A stretch of 64,000 bases of DNA, from the NCBI RefSeq assembly GCF_037975245.1, contig NC_092578.1:14368321-14432320 (forward strand). Direction: 5' to 3'. Origin of the DNA: Apostichopus japonicus (lineage: Eukaryota > Echinodermata > Holothuroidea > Aspidochirotida > Stichopodidae). The stretch's first letter is position 1. The number at the start of each line of letters is the position of its first letter. The notes below the pieces were generated by a model, which saw nothing but the letters and a program-made list of their open reading frames with translations, was not told the DNA's origin and did not search any database. Shown here one piece after another: positions 1 through 12,992 of this stretch. Both the position numbers and the translations under genes were made by a program.

Positions 1-383
1 CCATGAGATTAGTCAATAAAGTTTGGTGATATTAATAACGTTGATATTATAACGTTGTTGCATACGCCTTCACGTTATTTGTTCATACCCATATTTCAAT
101 AGTCTAGCTTGTAGCCTAAAACTTGTAAGGCCTAGCCTACGTTCGGCTGTAGCCTAGGGCCATAGTCCAAGTCCTAACAATACCTTAGCATTGGGTCAAG
201 GGTAAACTGGTCTGTAGTTTGAGCTACAAATTAATACCAACTGCCAGAGAAATTAGATTTCAAGTAGGTCAGCTTAACTTCTTAGCCTACTGTGCATGTA
301 TGTATCATATATGGCCTTAGATTTTGCTGGACAATTATGTTACTGTACATTGCCCTAATCATGACCAAATACTGTAGCATGGT
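1..383. other. no gene seen
   Basis: AT-rich sequence with stop codons in every frame and no repeat or splice pattern that I could support. Confidence 0.5.
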
Positions 384-969
384 GGGCTTATAATTGACGC
401 ACTTAAGGATTTGATCAATGATATCTATCAATGAAAAATCCAAATTACTCAACTGTATGTGTTTTTCATATGTGTAGTTCCTCAGAAATGTTCTGATCTC
501 AAAATATTTAAGGTTCTGTGCTTATGCACCGTACAATTGAGCAGAATTTGACCACAAAATGTCTGCCGTGTCAAGTTCTTTCATACCCCTAAATTGACAC
601 ATTCGTCGATAAGCTAACTGTAGTGTAGGCCTTAGTATACATCCATTGACTTTAGATGCTGTTTGCTATGCTCTGAGCCACTAAGCTTTGACAGGTCATG
701 TCCCAGAGAGTAGTGTTTTCATATTGAGGTAATGTTGGGTATTTTAAGGGTGTAAGATTTCCAAATGGCCAAAAAACGTGCAAAACTGGGGGGGGGGGGG
801 AGGGTGTTAAAAGCTTAAAAAATACCACAATTTGGTCAGCAAATACCTCAAATGGATTCAAACTCATGAAATATGTAATTCTGTTTGACTGCAAAAAAGT
901 TTAGGTGGCCTGCTGCATCGTTGCTAGTAATAATGCGTCAATTACGGAGGTGCGTCAATTATGAAGCCT
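384..969. mobile_element. MITE-like DNA element, copy 1
   Basis: The left end (385-402, GGCTTATAATTGACGCAC) is nearly the reverse complement of the right end (950-968), giving terminal inverted repeats of about 18 bp. The interior has a run of 15 or more G near 788-801 and no coding sequence. The right two thirds (about 573-969) recur at 18148-18556, which shows that it is a dispersed repeat. No clear target-site duplication was found, so the superfamily is unassigned. The 80-codon minus-strand ORF inside is proline-rich only because it crosses the G run. Confidence 0.6.
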
Positions 970-3370
970 TTACTATACTGTACAGTAGCTATGCCTAGAT
1001 TATTAGAGACTGAAGTCACCATGCAAATGTAACTTACAAGTAGCCTGTATTGAATAAGAGATGCTATAATTGTTAGAACTTTTCAAAAGGTTCTTGGAAG
1101 TCTTTACTCTCCAAAATATTCTCAGACATTCTAAACACCACTGTACTGTAAGATGTCTGAATATCCCAGTGAGGGTATCAATAAAAACAGTTAAAGGATA
1201 TATCACTAGAAAATCCAGCATCAAATTTGGGCCAATGCAGAATACCTTTAATCTAAATCTCTCAAGTGATGCATTGTGTTTCAAGTGTCTTATTTATAAC
1301 TAGCCAAAATTTGTACAAAATAACAATGCCATGCATCCAAAAGGTTATTGAGTCAGTACATTTCCATAATGTAACTATTACAAAAGCTGAGTGCACCTAA
1401 TTAAAAGTTAACATCCTCCAAAAATCTATATAACACAAAAATTTGATAAAGCCTTCTATCCCTTCCCTTGCATATACTGTAAGTCATTTTGTTAAGTCTA
1501 TTTAGATCCATAAGTAATACCAAGTTGACTAAATGTGCAATATTCAGTGTTAAAGATCTGAGCTCTGTATTGCCCAAAATATATTGGAGAGAAGTGTACA
1601 ATAAAAATTGAAATAATGCACATCTACACTCTGACCATTTGATATTTATTTGATTGGCACTGTTAATGTTTTCTCAGACAAATTTGATGATCAACATTCT
1701 CAATCTCAAGATGAATGACAACATCCCACTATCCAAAGGAATAACACTGTACGATGAAGCTGCCATGCAGTGAAAAAGTCAATGTTGGAACGGTAGCAAT
1801 CATAGCTAGAGCACAGATGCCGTCTGGGACAAACTGATGGGGTGACCTACTGCATCATTGACAGCAAAACGGAAGATATTTTCTGAATTAACCAAAAAGT
1901 AAGTTAATATTCTGTAGGTTTGACATCGCATCAACTTGATTCCATAGGACTCTATTATCTCAAATACGAGTAACAACTGAGGTAATTTATTCCAAAGTTA
2001 TGGAATGAAGAAAGAAACAATCAGAAGGGATGAAAACTTGTGTATATCTGGTTAATGTGGTGGTATCTTTTACTCTATCTCCATAGTATTTAACTACACT
2101 AGAACTATATCCACTCACTGGTTTTTAATCTTAAAGGTCAATGCAAGACAACACCAAATTGTCAGGCTAGGTCCACATAAAATGTACATGCATATTTAAA
2201 TTTTGAAATCTTTACAATTGGTAAAGCTTGAATGACATGCAACTTTTAATAGCACTTGCTATGGTAGGGAGCTGTTTCAGCTCCAATTGAATGCATGGCT
2301 GCATAAATAAAATGTGTAATGTTGTATACAAGGCAAGATGAATCAAGAATTAATGGGAACAAAATGGGATGGATAAACGAATTGAAATTTACAGTGAAAA
2401 TAGTATATATGAAAGGTTGTGAGATGATTAAAATATTGGCTGAATTACAGGAGATTTAGTTTTGTAAAGCAGTTCATTGTTTTCATAATTTGTAGAGTGT
2501 GAGGTCATGTGAGGTCTAATCGGTAATCGCAAAACATTCCAAGCTATATTGCGCGTGCTATAATTGGGACCAAATCAGCATATCTTTAAGAGAAAGCTTT
2601 TCTTTTTGTACCAACAGATGGATAGATCTACAGGCTAATACAGCAAAGGATATGCTCTAATTAGAAATGCCAGGCAAGATTATCACACAGTTTACAGTGG
2701 GGTGAATACAATCATCAACCAAGCTTTTCATCATGCTGTACATAGTGGTATACAGTAGCTCCTTGTTGGGCTTATCAATTAAAAGCTTGCATAGAAGCCG
2801 ATGCCAAGCAAAGCAAAAGTATGTCCTGTAAATCGCGAAGTAGATTCACACATCTCATGTATATCCTCTGGGACACATCACATCTTTCAATGGAGTTAGG
2901 AAGTTGCTGGGAGTAGTTGTTGGATTGGCACAGTAATGTAGTATTTGCTTCACATAAATGCAGAGCAGTAACAGAAAACTAACTAGTTCCAGGATATGTT
3001 ACACTGTTACACCATATAAAAGATAGAGGAAATTAATATTATAAGCTTCAAGCAGACAGAACCAAGAGAATGCAGACCAGTCTTCATGGGAAGTCTTCTA
3101 CATATTTAACTGTATAAATGGACTCATTCTTTTGCAATGTACTTCTTGAAATATTTTAGTTTGGTGACATTGTGGCACTACATGTTTTTGTAAGTATTAG
3201 GGAACATTTGCAGCTGCTTGTCAAGAACATGGAACTTGTTATACAACTGAAGTGGTCCTGATGCTTAAGTGTTGAGGTTACTGGATATTTTGCTGCCTTA
3301 CCTTGCTTTAACTGTTCTTAAATGCATTTCTCATGTTTTAAGATGTTTTAATTTTGTATTCCAAGCATTG
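970..3370. other. intergenic or intronic, no gene seen
   Basis: About 2.4 kb of AT-rich DNA. Short ORFs here overlap on both strands and lack recognisable protein composition or splice contexts, so none is called. Confidence 0.5.
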
Positions 3371-3494
3371 ACAGGGTTCGCAGGTTTCTTCCGGGGGTGG
3401 AAAAAACCGCGGAATAAACCGCGGTTTTTTCCACCCGGAAGAAATAGGTTTCTTCCAGTTTCTTCCGGACAAAACGGAAGAAACTCATTTTTGG
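3371..3494. repeat. palindromic GAAGAAAC repeat, copy 1
   Basis: Starts CAGGGTTCGCAGGTTTCTTCC and alternates GTTTCTTCC with its complement GGAAGAAAC around a central palindrome (AAAAAACCGCGGAATAAACCGCGGTTTTTT, here split as two arms near 3399-3430). The same motif set recurs at 4712-4851. It probably belongs to a small fold-back DNA element family whose ends read CAGGGTTC. ORFs crossing it are rich in FLPVSS/RNRFLP motifs on both strands because the 8-bp unit lacks stops. Confidence 0.6.
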
Positions 3495-4711
3495 GGAAAA
3501 ACTGTTGATAAAGTTTCATAACAACCTGGAATGATTTCTATTTATGTAATAAATGGACAAGAAGCACTATAGTGTTATCTATGTAGTCTATATCTAGGTT
3601 TGGAGCACATGACCTGCTTCCAGCACATACTGTACACAATATAGTACTAGGCTACTTGCATCGGACAATTCAGGGAACAACTATGGGCAAACAATATTTT
3701 GCAGACCAGAATGGTCCTGATCATAACCCAGTTCTTAGTTAAAACTAGTTTCTGAGTGGCGGGGCAAGTGTTCCCTGGAAACTAGTGTAGGCCTACTACA
3801 ATGCACCCTCATTACTACAATTACATTGACCACTGTGGCTATATTTTGTGGAGATTGAACTCAAGACATGAGGGTTACAGATTCGACTGGAAGTTGTAGT
3901 GTGAAATGAGGGCTGGCTCGTGGCCAGCTGTGGTTAAAGGGTGTGTAGACTCACGCAAAAAGAAACGTATAATGCCGGTAATCTGACCTAGTTTCGAATG
4001 AGGTGTAACAGAAGTGTTAGACACCACCATCGATCACAGAAAATACACACACAGCCTGCTACCATCGGTAATTATACACTAGTATAGTCAGTACATACAG
4101 CTGCGATCAGTACCAACAGCACAGTCTATACAAACAATGCAGAGATGGACATCTCAGGTCCAGCTAAAGATAACAAGGTATCACGTTTCATTGCTGTAGT
4201 GACACAAACAAAACATCACTTGCAAGCAACGGAAAGTTAACTTTTCAGATGGCCGCACACGGTTTGAGGCGAGTCTTCAATGTCTTTAATTGTGGATGTT
4301 TGTTCTTTTTGCTGTTGGGATGACAAGTCCTCCTGTTAACTACAAGTTGTAATTTAGGGAGTTAGAGAAATTAAGCTGTTGCCTAAATCTAACAGATATT
4401 GTTCGGCTATTTTCTTGGTGTTCATTGCATTAAATCCTCAGTGCATGGGCCAATCCAGGTTAATCATTCATACAGTATGGCCAGTTATGCAATTCTGGTT
4501 GATGGGGGGATCCCGAGATGATAAGTAGTCCTTCAATATTGTGATTTATAAGCAAACATCTTTTGGTGTAGAAAAACAACCAAAAATTATAATAAAAACA
4601 AAAATATCATATTTTGATGGCTTCAATGGTATGCATTTCAGTCAGATGATGGTGAACTATTTGTCTCTTTATCATGTATGTGGGTTGTGCTGCCTATATG
4701 CCAATTTTCAC
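3495..4711. other. no gene seen
   Basis: No splice-bounded open frame, no RNA gene and no repeat that I could match elsewhere in the window. Confidence 0.45.
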
Positions 4712-4851
4712 AGTTTCTTCCAGTTTCTTCCGGTTTCTTCCAGTTTCTTCCGGAAGAAACTGGAAGAAACCTGGAAGAAACAGGTTTCTTCCAGTTTCTT
4801 CCACGTCCCCGGAAGAAATAGGTTTCTTCCGGAAGAAACTGAACCCTGCCA
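4712..4851. repeat. palindromic GAAGAAAC repeat, copy 2
   Basis: A dense array of GTTTCTTCC followed by GGAAGAAAC in inverted order, ending GAAACTGAACCCTG, the complement of the CAGGGTTC end seen at 3371. It can fold into several alternative hairpins. ORFs over this stretch on both strands are products of the repeat. Confidence 0.65.
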
Positions 4852-6282
4852 AGCAAGATCAGCAAGCCATAGTACAGTAATTTTAAACAACCACCACACA
4901 GATACTTGTGCAGGACTAAGGGTATTTGTTAAGCAGATTACTATTATATAAATCTTTCAAACTTTTATCCCACAAAATCTCCAGGGGTACACTGCATTGT
5001 TTCTGAACCACACTTTCACAATTCTACAAGTGGGGTTCAGGGGTTATGCTATGGGAAAAGTTTACAATGTTAGGCCTGACTTAATTACTGAAAGCTTTTG
5101 GTCTTTTATTACACCAAGAACCAGTTTATTCTTTTAACAAAATTAAATTTTTTCCCCTCAAAATTGAGGGGAGTGAATACAACAAAGGCACATGCAACTA
5201 GCACCAATGTCATGGAAACCTAGTGCAGCCCAATGAAACATACTGTAAAACCACAACATTTGTAACTATAGGTATGAAATTGTGCAATCCAGGGGTATTG
5301 TGTATAATTTTGTCCCTCCAAGCATGGAAACTCCATGATATTGTGGTAATTTGCATTGGTTACGGTATTAGATACAGCCTATACTGGTAAGTCTAGATAA
5401 ATACTTGAGGTATAAGTTAGTTCCCAAAATGTTTCTCATGTATGAGAGAGGTCAGTAAATTGAGGTCATGAAATAGTGCAAGTATCCTGGTTTATGTGAA
5501 ATAAATCTTGTGGAAAATATAAACTGGGATTGAAAATACAATCAACTGCTTGAATATGATTGTACAATTTTTATTGTGTCTCGTCTTTTAATATCATGCT
5601 AATCTCCACTACTGTATGTATTTGGTAATAAGCCAGATTTCTGGGTAAAAGTTTAAAAAAAAACAAATCTTCAACAATTTTTGATGAATTTTAAGCAATC
5701 ACATTCACTGCCTCTATCTCTGTTTACGTTTTGAGTCAGCAACACAGTATACTCTACAGTAGTGTACAGAAAGGGACACTTTCTGATGTATTCCTGATCA
5801 ATTGAAAATTGTTTGTTGTTTGACTGTTTGTAGCAGTATTCCTCGGAGGAGTGAAAAAAATAAACATACAGTGAACAGTTGCAACTGCGCATTCATTTAT
5901 ACATTACTTAAATTATGTTCTGATGCAATTCATGTAACATTCACTGTCGATTTTAGTTCAAAACTGCCAGTATACCATTAGTTCCTGAGCCATAATTTTT
6001 TTGCTTTAAAAATCTGGCTTTGAGGGTATAGTATTTTGTCAAAAACATAAAAGTGGAGGGGCTGCTTATCATCATTCCCTGAACAGGCTTTACCCAATTT
6101 GTTAACTATAATGGTAACATATCAAAATGTCTGGGGACTTTCCACAGTGCTGACAATTTTCAAATATTTCCATGGTTCCACCAGGGATGCTAGAGATGGA
6201 CAAACAACATTTGAGCTTTCTTTAACGGTTGTTTCGTGCCGACATTAATACTGTTTTGGTCCAATACTAATACCTAAATAAG
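4852..6282. other. no gene; one short perfect hairpin
   Basis: No gene is supported. A perfect short palindrome (CCCCTCAAAATTGAGGGG) lies at about 5154-5171. The rest is unremarkable AT-rich DNA. Confidence 0.5.
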
Positions 6283-7157
6283 GTGACAGGACAAAGTCCC
6301 CCTAGGACAAAATCCCCCAGAGCCAAAATCCCCTTGGACAAAATCCCCCTAGGACAAAATCCACCCAAGCCAAAATCTCCCCAAGGTATAAAAAATCCCA
6401 TCAATTCTTTACAAAAATGCGTCATCCCGGTCCCCGGTATCGTCATCCAGTACCGTCATTCGGTACCCTCACCAGTATTTCCATTGGTACTCTCAGTGGT
6501 ACTCTCAGTGGTTCCCGGACCAGTACTCCGACCATACCCCGACCGGTACCTTAATAGTGAGCCTGACAGTTACCCCCACCGGTACCCCTCCCTGACCAGT
6601 ACCCCGGCCGGTACCTCGACCGATATCCCAACTGGTATCCTGAAAGGCACCCTGACACATACTCTGAAACGTACCCTTACTAGTACTGGTACATTAAACA
6701 GTAATTTGACCAGTACCTTGACCGGTCACTTAAATGTCACACCATGGAGCTATATCCCATGGCCACACTAACAGGTAGCCTCGCAATTACTCTCAATGAT
6801 CTCCCGACCAGTCCCCTGACCAGTATCCGGACTGGTATCCTGACCAGTACCCTAACCAGTACACTGAGTGGAACCCTGACTGGTAGAGTGACCAGTATGA
6901 TGACCGGTACCCTGACCAGTACCTTGACCGGTACCCTCACAGGTACCCTAACAGGAGCCCTCACAGTTACACTCGCCAGTACCCTCACTAGTACCCTGAC
7001 CAGTCCCCTGACCAATCCCCTGAACGGTACCCTAACCAGTGCAATGTCCCATGCCTTGACTGTCACACCTGGGCCATCCCTGGTTGTTGCAGGCAGGCTT
7101 TGTATGGGTCAGGGGGATATTGTCTGGGGGGATTTTGTCCGGGGGATTTTGTCCTAG
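6283..7157. repeat. fold-back element with degenerate 12-bp minisatellite core
   Basis: The left flank (about 6285-6390) repeats GGACAAAATCCCCC; the right flank (about 7105-7157) carries the complement GGGGGATTTTGTCC, so the array is bounded by inverted repeats. The core from about 6450 to 7050 is a degenerate 12-bp unit close to ACCAGTACCCTG. The 12-bp period contains no stop codon, so long ORFs appear on both strands (6283-6771 and 6744-7157 plus, 6737-7066 minus) reading TLTSTLTG-like or VRVPVRVL-like proteins. These are almost certainly not genes. It resembles fold-back transposons, which commonly have tandem repeats next to inverted ends. Confidence 0.7.
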
Positions 7158-7338
7158 AACCCCTAAATAGCACTCAAAACGGATAATGGTACCAGACGGT
7201 ACCTGTACGTTGTCTGCTAGATTCATACGATGTCAAAAGGCTAGAACATGCACTATAATACTGTTATCAGTCGTCAGTATAGGTATATATATACCACACT
7301 CATCTCATATCAGTATGTGTTTCTAATGTCATAAAAGG

Positions 7339-7504
7339 CAGTGGCGGAGCGTCCATACAGTCAGGCGGGGGGCGGACTCAAATGGGAAGCTGGCGCCCTT
7401 TTCAGCTATTCACCACTTTTTATTTATTCGCGATTATTTACTTTTTTATTGCGCTCTCATCTACCTATTGACATTTGTCACATTTTGTTGGCGATGACAC
7501 CTAT
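7339..7504 (+). mobile_element. hAT-like MITE family, truncated copy
   Basis: Begins CAGTGGCGGAGCGTCC and matches 8947-9134 base by base for most of its length, including the shared stretch near 7450-7500 (CTACCTATTGACATTTGTCA). The match ends after ATGACACCTAT, so this copy lacks its right end. Confidence 0.7.
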
Positions 7505-7654
7505 ACCTACTTAATTGATCCTTACTGATTCTTTCAACTTAAAAGCATATTTTTTCCAAATAGATTAGTGAAAGTTACACAGTTTAATAAATTAGAGGCA
7601 TCTCCTTGTTAAAGAATTGTATTATCGGCGTATAGTCTTCCGATAAGCGTAACT

Positions 7655-7990
7655 TAGGGTTGAAAGAAATCAGTGACAGCAGGCATTAATGATATAAACT
7701 TACATATATATATATTTTCAAATCTGTTATTGAACGAATTATCAGCCCCCTGGTTACATCGTCATTTATCATCCCTTCCCCATCCTGCCCTACCCTTCTT
7801 CACGTCACACACTCCGCTCTATAGGGTTAAAAGAAATCAGCGAGAGCAGGCAGTAATGAAATTTACTTACATTAATGAATTTTTTAAATCTCATTTAGGA
7901 AAAATTATTAGGTCCCCCTGGTTACATCATTTACCCCCCCCATTCTCCCCTTCCCTTCCTTACAATCACCGCTTCTCTTACACCTAATAT
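7655..7990 (+). repeat. two degenerate ~170-bp direct repeats
   Basis: The unit beginning AGGGTTGAAAGAAATCAG near 7655 recurs near 7826 with the same order of landmarks (AGCAGGCA, TTACAT, CCCCCTGGTTACATC). Further degenerate repeats containing TTTCTCCAAGAAAAGAGTTA-like sequence lie near 8085 and 8225. No gene is supported in 7505-8946. Confidence 0.55.
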
Positions 7991-8946
7991 ATGAGATATC
8001 CTCGCAAAGTGTGCTGAACTAGGTCCCTCATTTATCTAATGCGTGGGATGAACTCGAAACTTTCTTCCTTATCCGCATATTCCAAGCTTTCTCCAAGAAA
8101 AGAGTTACAGTACCTATTACCCAGATTTTTAAAAATAGCCTCCCTCCTCATAAAACGTGATGATCTATGTCTCTCATTAATCTAAAGCATGGATGAACTA
8201 CCAACTTTAAGCATATTACAAAGTTTTTCCAAAAAAGAGCTACGGAACCTACTACACACAAATTATGTAAATGTCACTAAACAGCATCCGTAGGGACATC
8301 GTGTTTTTGGTCCACATTTGAGTTTCCATCATATCTTTAATCTGCTTTTCATACATATCTTTTATTGTGATTGTTATGATGGCCACATCTAAGGACTTTT
8401 GAGTCCTATTATTGTATCCAGTGGAATTGTCTCGCTGAGATATAAAAGGATGAATTTTCCGTACGTTTTCACGGTAGGCCCCTCTGTTCAAGGTCAATGC
8501 ACGACTATAACATTAGGTCCACTAAGTGCGGACATTGGTCTCCATTTGCCACTATTGCAGTAAACCCAACCGAGCAACGTGTCTACGGTGTCTCTTAAAA
8601 GACAATATTATTAACAAATTCGAAAGAATTTTTAATCTCTTTGGTGTCATTTTAAAAATATTTCTGATAACATTACGTACAGAATTCTTTTATATGAGAA
8701 AGGTACATATGAGAAACATGACAATGACCGTGATAAAACCAATTTCAAGATTACTAGCGATCAATTCGCTCAATTTGTTTCAAAAAATGATTAAAAAGTG
8801 ATATGAATTCCTCCTCATTCATTCTTTTTATTTGAGCATGTTGAACGCTTGCGATAACATGTCATTACGAATCATTGCAGACGCTCACCCAAACCGTTAA
8901 AAAATACCGTCCCTCTCCCCCTTCTTTTCTTACACTGAGCTCCCAA

Positions 8947-9328
8947 CAGTGGCGGAGCGTCAATACAGTCAGGGGGCGGATGCCCCCCCCCCCCAAACGG
9001 ACTCATATGGACTGCTGGCGCCCTTTTCAGCTATTTATCACTTTTTTTACTTATTGACTACGATTATTTACTTTTTTATGGCGCTCTCATCTACCTATTG
9101 ACATTTGTCACATTTTGTTGGCGATGACACCTATTTATTCTTCGTTTATCTGCAAATTAGCAAGGCCCGGAAAGGGTCATTTCCGGCCATATAGGGAGTA
9201 TCTTTACTCAAAAGATTTCTGTACGCTCTGCGCCAACCTGTGGTGGCGCTCCGCTTAGATAAAGTCGAAAGCGCCCATACAGACCATTCTCACCCCCTCT
9301 TACCAATACCCCTAGCTCCGCCACGATA
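8947..9328 (+). mobile_element. hAT-like MITE, near-complete copy
   Basis: Starts CAGTGGCGGAGCGTC and ends CTAGCTCCGCCAC, giving inverted ends. The interior carries the recurring block TACGCTCTGCGCCAACC/GGTGGCGCTCCGC at 9221-9264. The same family sits in the opposite orientation at 28116-28518, where an 8-bp target-site duplication is preserved. No duplication is clear here. Confidence 0.7.
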
Positions 9329-9525
9329 ACAGGAGTGACTTTCCATATGTTATTGGTAGGAAATTGCAGGAATTATTGGAATCCTCAATGAAAACTGTAT
9401 ACGTAGGTAGTCTTGTTTGCGTGGGGATTGAGTTGTGTAGGTGTTACACAAAAATGTAGATATGCTTTCTTTATTCTTGTGGAAAGCCGCTTTCACTTTG
9501 ATATCAGATAAACCTGTGGTACATG

Positions 9526-10069
9526 CAGTGACGTAGCCAGGATTGTTCCAGTGGAGGGGGTGGGCGCTTGACCAATTCCTGGGAGGGCGTCTTGTTACTA
9601 CCTGAGTGGAGTGGCACCATGGGTTGGCGCTCAGCGTACGGGAAATTTTCAGCTATAAAGACCTCCTAGATCGTTGGAAATAACACTTCCCAGACCTTGT
9701 AAGCTGCTCTAAAGTTTCACAACATCCTTTATTTTGAGATCCCCATGTCTTGATATGGTCATCAAATAGTTTAGAGAAATAGAAGAAAAAAGACAATCTG
9801 GTAAGTTGCTTTGAAATATCATGACATATCTCGGCCTATGCGCTATGTAACGTCAGGTTTTTCAGCAACTATAGCCTACCGCCGGTCCGCGGTCGAAGGG
9901 TTGTTCATGAGTGGTCATCATGGAGATTCGATACCATGCAGACCAATGAATGATATATTTTTCGCACATGTAATTTTTTCGACACCCAAAATCCCAGTGG
10001 GCGGGCGACAAGCTTTCATGGGGCTGTCTCCCCCTCCCCTCCCCCCCCCCCCCCGTGGCTACGCCACTG
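9526..10069 (+). mobile_element. hAT-like non-autonomous element with perfect target-site duplication
   Basis: The 544-bp element starts CAGTGACGTAGCCAGGA and ends GTGGCTACGCCACTG, so the ends are inverted repeats. It is flanked on both sides by the perfect 8-bp duplication GGTACATG (9518-9525 and 10070-10077). An 8-bp duplication with CAGTG-type ends fits the hAT superfamily. No transposase is encoded. The interior has a C run near 10041-10054 and a degenerate copy of the GCGCCACCA/TTGGCGC block near 9602-9654. Confidence 0.88.
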
Positions 10070-10077
10070 GGTACATG

Positions 10078-12992
10078 GTGCCGAAGCACATATCTTCAAA
10101 GTACTGTCTCCAACTTTCAATTGTTTCAAGCTACTATGTGACCAAAAAGAAGTTCTCATGATGAAGTTGCAGATCTGAAAGGACCAGTAATTTTACTAGG
10201 AAACCTTTTGACCACGTACACCTTTGAAGTAGGATAGGATTACACAGTATTTGAATTCTTCATGGATCGGCTTGTATTAAATTAGCTGAAACTCTATAGA
10301 CCAGTCTTGCAAGGTTTAAAGAAATGGCTCCTTACATAGTTGGCATGATTCAAATTCATCCAGTGCAAATTCATCCAGATGCAAATTCATCAATATAATT
10401 GGTCGAGAACTTGCTAGAACAGTAAGCTGTCTGAATTAGCATCTTCAGATCGAATATGGGTTTGCTGAGTTAGGGAGCAATATGTTCGAAGTACAAGGAC
10501 CAACCAATGAACCCAATTTTAACATAAGAGGCAGAGATAAGACACTATAGCAGAAATCATTATGTCTTATTTCTGTTTATTATTGATAAATGCAAATATT
10601 TTCATTAAAAATCAATATGAAATTTCATGTTACTTTCAGAAATATATAAACAAAGCAACTTCTACAACTTCAGCTCATTCACATTCATGCTATCAGCTAG
10701 AAAATTGACCATGAGGCACATTTTCTATGAGGCATTGATGTGAATACCACTGACATAACTTGTGCTATTCAAATGGATAAAGGGCTTGGTCAAGTCATGA
10801 ATAAGGCTCTGCCCCATATATTGCACATGTACAAAAAGGGTTACTGCTGTACATGCAATACTTTTTTGATGGGAGAGAGAGGGGGGGGGGGGGGGAGATG
10901 TGGTAACATGTTGAAAAGACCACATCTTTTAATTTGTCATTTTTCTTTTGAACATATGCAAATGCTAGAAATGAAAGCACTTGGAAATTTCTTAAAGAGA
11001 TAGGCAGTTGTTGCCCTTGCACTGCTTTGAAGTCTGCACCACTGTAAATATTGTTGAAGGAGTGGAGTTCTGCGAATCTCTTGATAGTCAAGTAATACAT
11101 TTTTCTTTCACTGTTTGTTAAACAGCTCCTAGCAGTAATATGTATTTACACGACATTGTATCTGAGGTTCATTATGTAACCGGTGTTTTCTACATACAGT
11201 CAAATTAAAAACCAATGTTAAACTTGTTCCCCTGCAATGGTCTAAATTCAGAAAGTACATCAATATCATAACTCTTTTGCATGTTGTATAATGGTACTGA
11301 ATTTGAAGTGGATTATATTTATCAATGAATATAGCAATGTTTTGGGTAAAAGCAATTAAAGCATCCACTTGAACTTCATGTTTTCCTTGCATTGTTTGCT
11401 ACTTCCTCCTATCTAGATTCCAAAGGGACATATAGATAAATGCTCAATACCTCAAACAACATTATTTAACCTTGTTTCCCACAAAAAAATGTTCTGTCCC
11501 AGTTTCTGTAAACTACTCGGGATAAATGGAGGGGTGGGGGGGGGGAGTTGGACAGGTTGGGAAACTAAATATTTGACAGATGTTGTATTTGACAATAAAA
11601 TTCACCTTCCCAAGGAAGTAATACAGTTCTTTAAGTGGCATTTTATGAAGGACCTTCAGTATGTAACGGTAGCAAAATTGGTTATTGCCTCCTGCTGAAA
11701 TGTCCAATAAAGACTTGCAGTATTGGAATGTTCACAGATTCCTCATTTAGAGAAACATCTGTGTTTACTGAAACTTTCCTAGGATGTTGCCAACAAGATG
11801 CAGTTGAAGTCTACTGTACCTTGTTGTCAAAGGTGGAGCTCACAAAAAGTCCTATCAACTAGTCTTATTCAAGCAGTGGCAACATATGGGAAAAAAGAAA
11901 AGCAAAATATGGTACCATTTTGGTAATATTATTTTGAATTATTTATCCCAACACCCTATCCTCCTTTTAAGACTTTTGCAAGCTTGTAAACCAGTTACAG
12001 CACTCATGCAACATGATATGACAAAGGTTCATTGCCAGAACATGAAACTAGCAATTTGGAGTAAATTTGTTAAAAGAATGATGAAGTTAATACACTGAAA
12101 TATTGAATGGGGCTCAAAAGAGCTTAAGAAGTCTTTTGAGGTACATTACTTGTTCTGATAAATATATTAATTGCCCTAAGATTCAGCTATTAAAGCAGCT
12201 ACTAGTAAGATACTAGATAGTATGGGATCATGAAGGTTTTCAGATTTGACCTATATTGGCCTCAAATAACCTTTGACTTGGCTAAGAGCACTCAGCACAT
12301 GATACACCTGCATACAAACTTCCATTCATCATTCCAATATTGAACTATCATGTTAACATGGCTTTCAGTTTCAGATATCTAGTTATCTCACATGGGCTTC
12401 TGCTATACTGTACAAATTTATAGAATAGTACTCAATGTCAGAAACCTATATGCACTACATATGATCACCAACTTTTCCTTGTTGAGTTAGATGCTCTATG
12501 TTACTCTACTGACCTTGAGTAGCCTTTGACCCTCAATGAAGCCAACACCTACTGAAAATTCGAGTATAAATATAAAATTAATGAAATGATTCAGAAAATA
12601 CTTTAACAGAAAGGAAAACTATTATAAACACTTCTGTTCATACTGACCTCAGCGTAAACAATTTAGAGACCAAGAACATATGGTATAATAACTATTAGCT
12701 AACATTTCTTCCTTCTACTCTGCAATTTTGAGAGAACAATAAGCAAAATTGATACTGGCAAATGTAACATGGCAACAATAACAATAATTCACAAATGATG
12801 ATGACATCAGAAAAAGTAGCAACCATGACAATGATTATGATTTGAAAATCCTAATGAGCAATCCTAAATGTAACTAGAATATCACTTTTAGTAGAGCAGG
12901 GTTCTCACAAGCATGTTCTAACCTGGCGGTGGTCGTGGTTTGAATATGATTTTGCCTCTCCCTGCATGGTTTGAAAGTTGAGCGCCCGGGCT
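10078..12992. other. no gene seen; small tandem repeats
   Basis: About 2.9 kb without a supportable exon. A short tandem of CAAATTCATCCAGTG-like units lies at about 10350-10397, and G runs occur near 10874-10896 and 11530-11545. Short ORFs over the G runs are composition artefacts. Confidence 0.5.

Noticed and set aside
4541-4951. 136-codon plus ORF
   Set aside because: Its middle is the GAAGAAAC palindromic repeat; both strands are open there for the same reason.
6737-7157. 137- and 109-codon ORFs (TLTGTLTST / VRVPVRVL)
   Set aside because: They come from a stop-free 12-bp repeat and are open on both strands.
8947-9328. Target-site duplication for this element
   Set aside because: Flanking 8-mers do not match, so none is claimed although the ends are clear.
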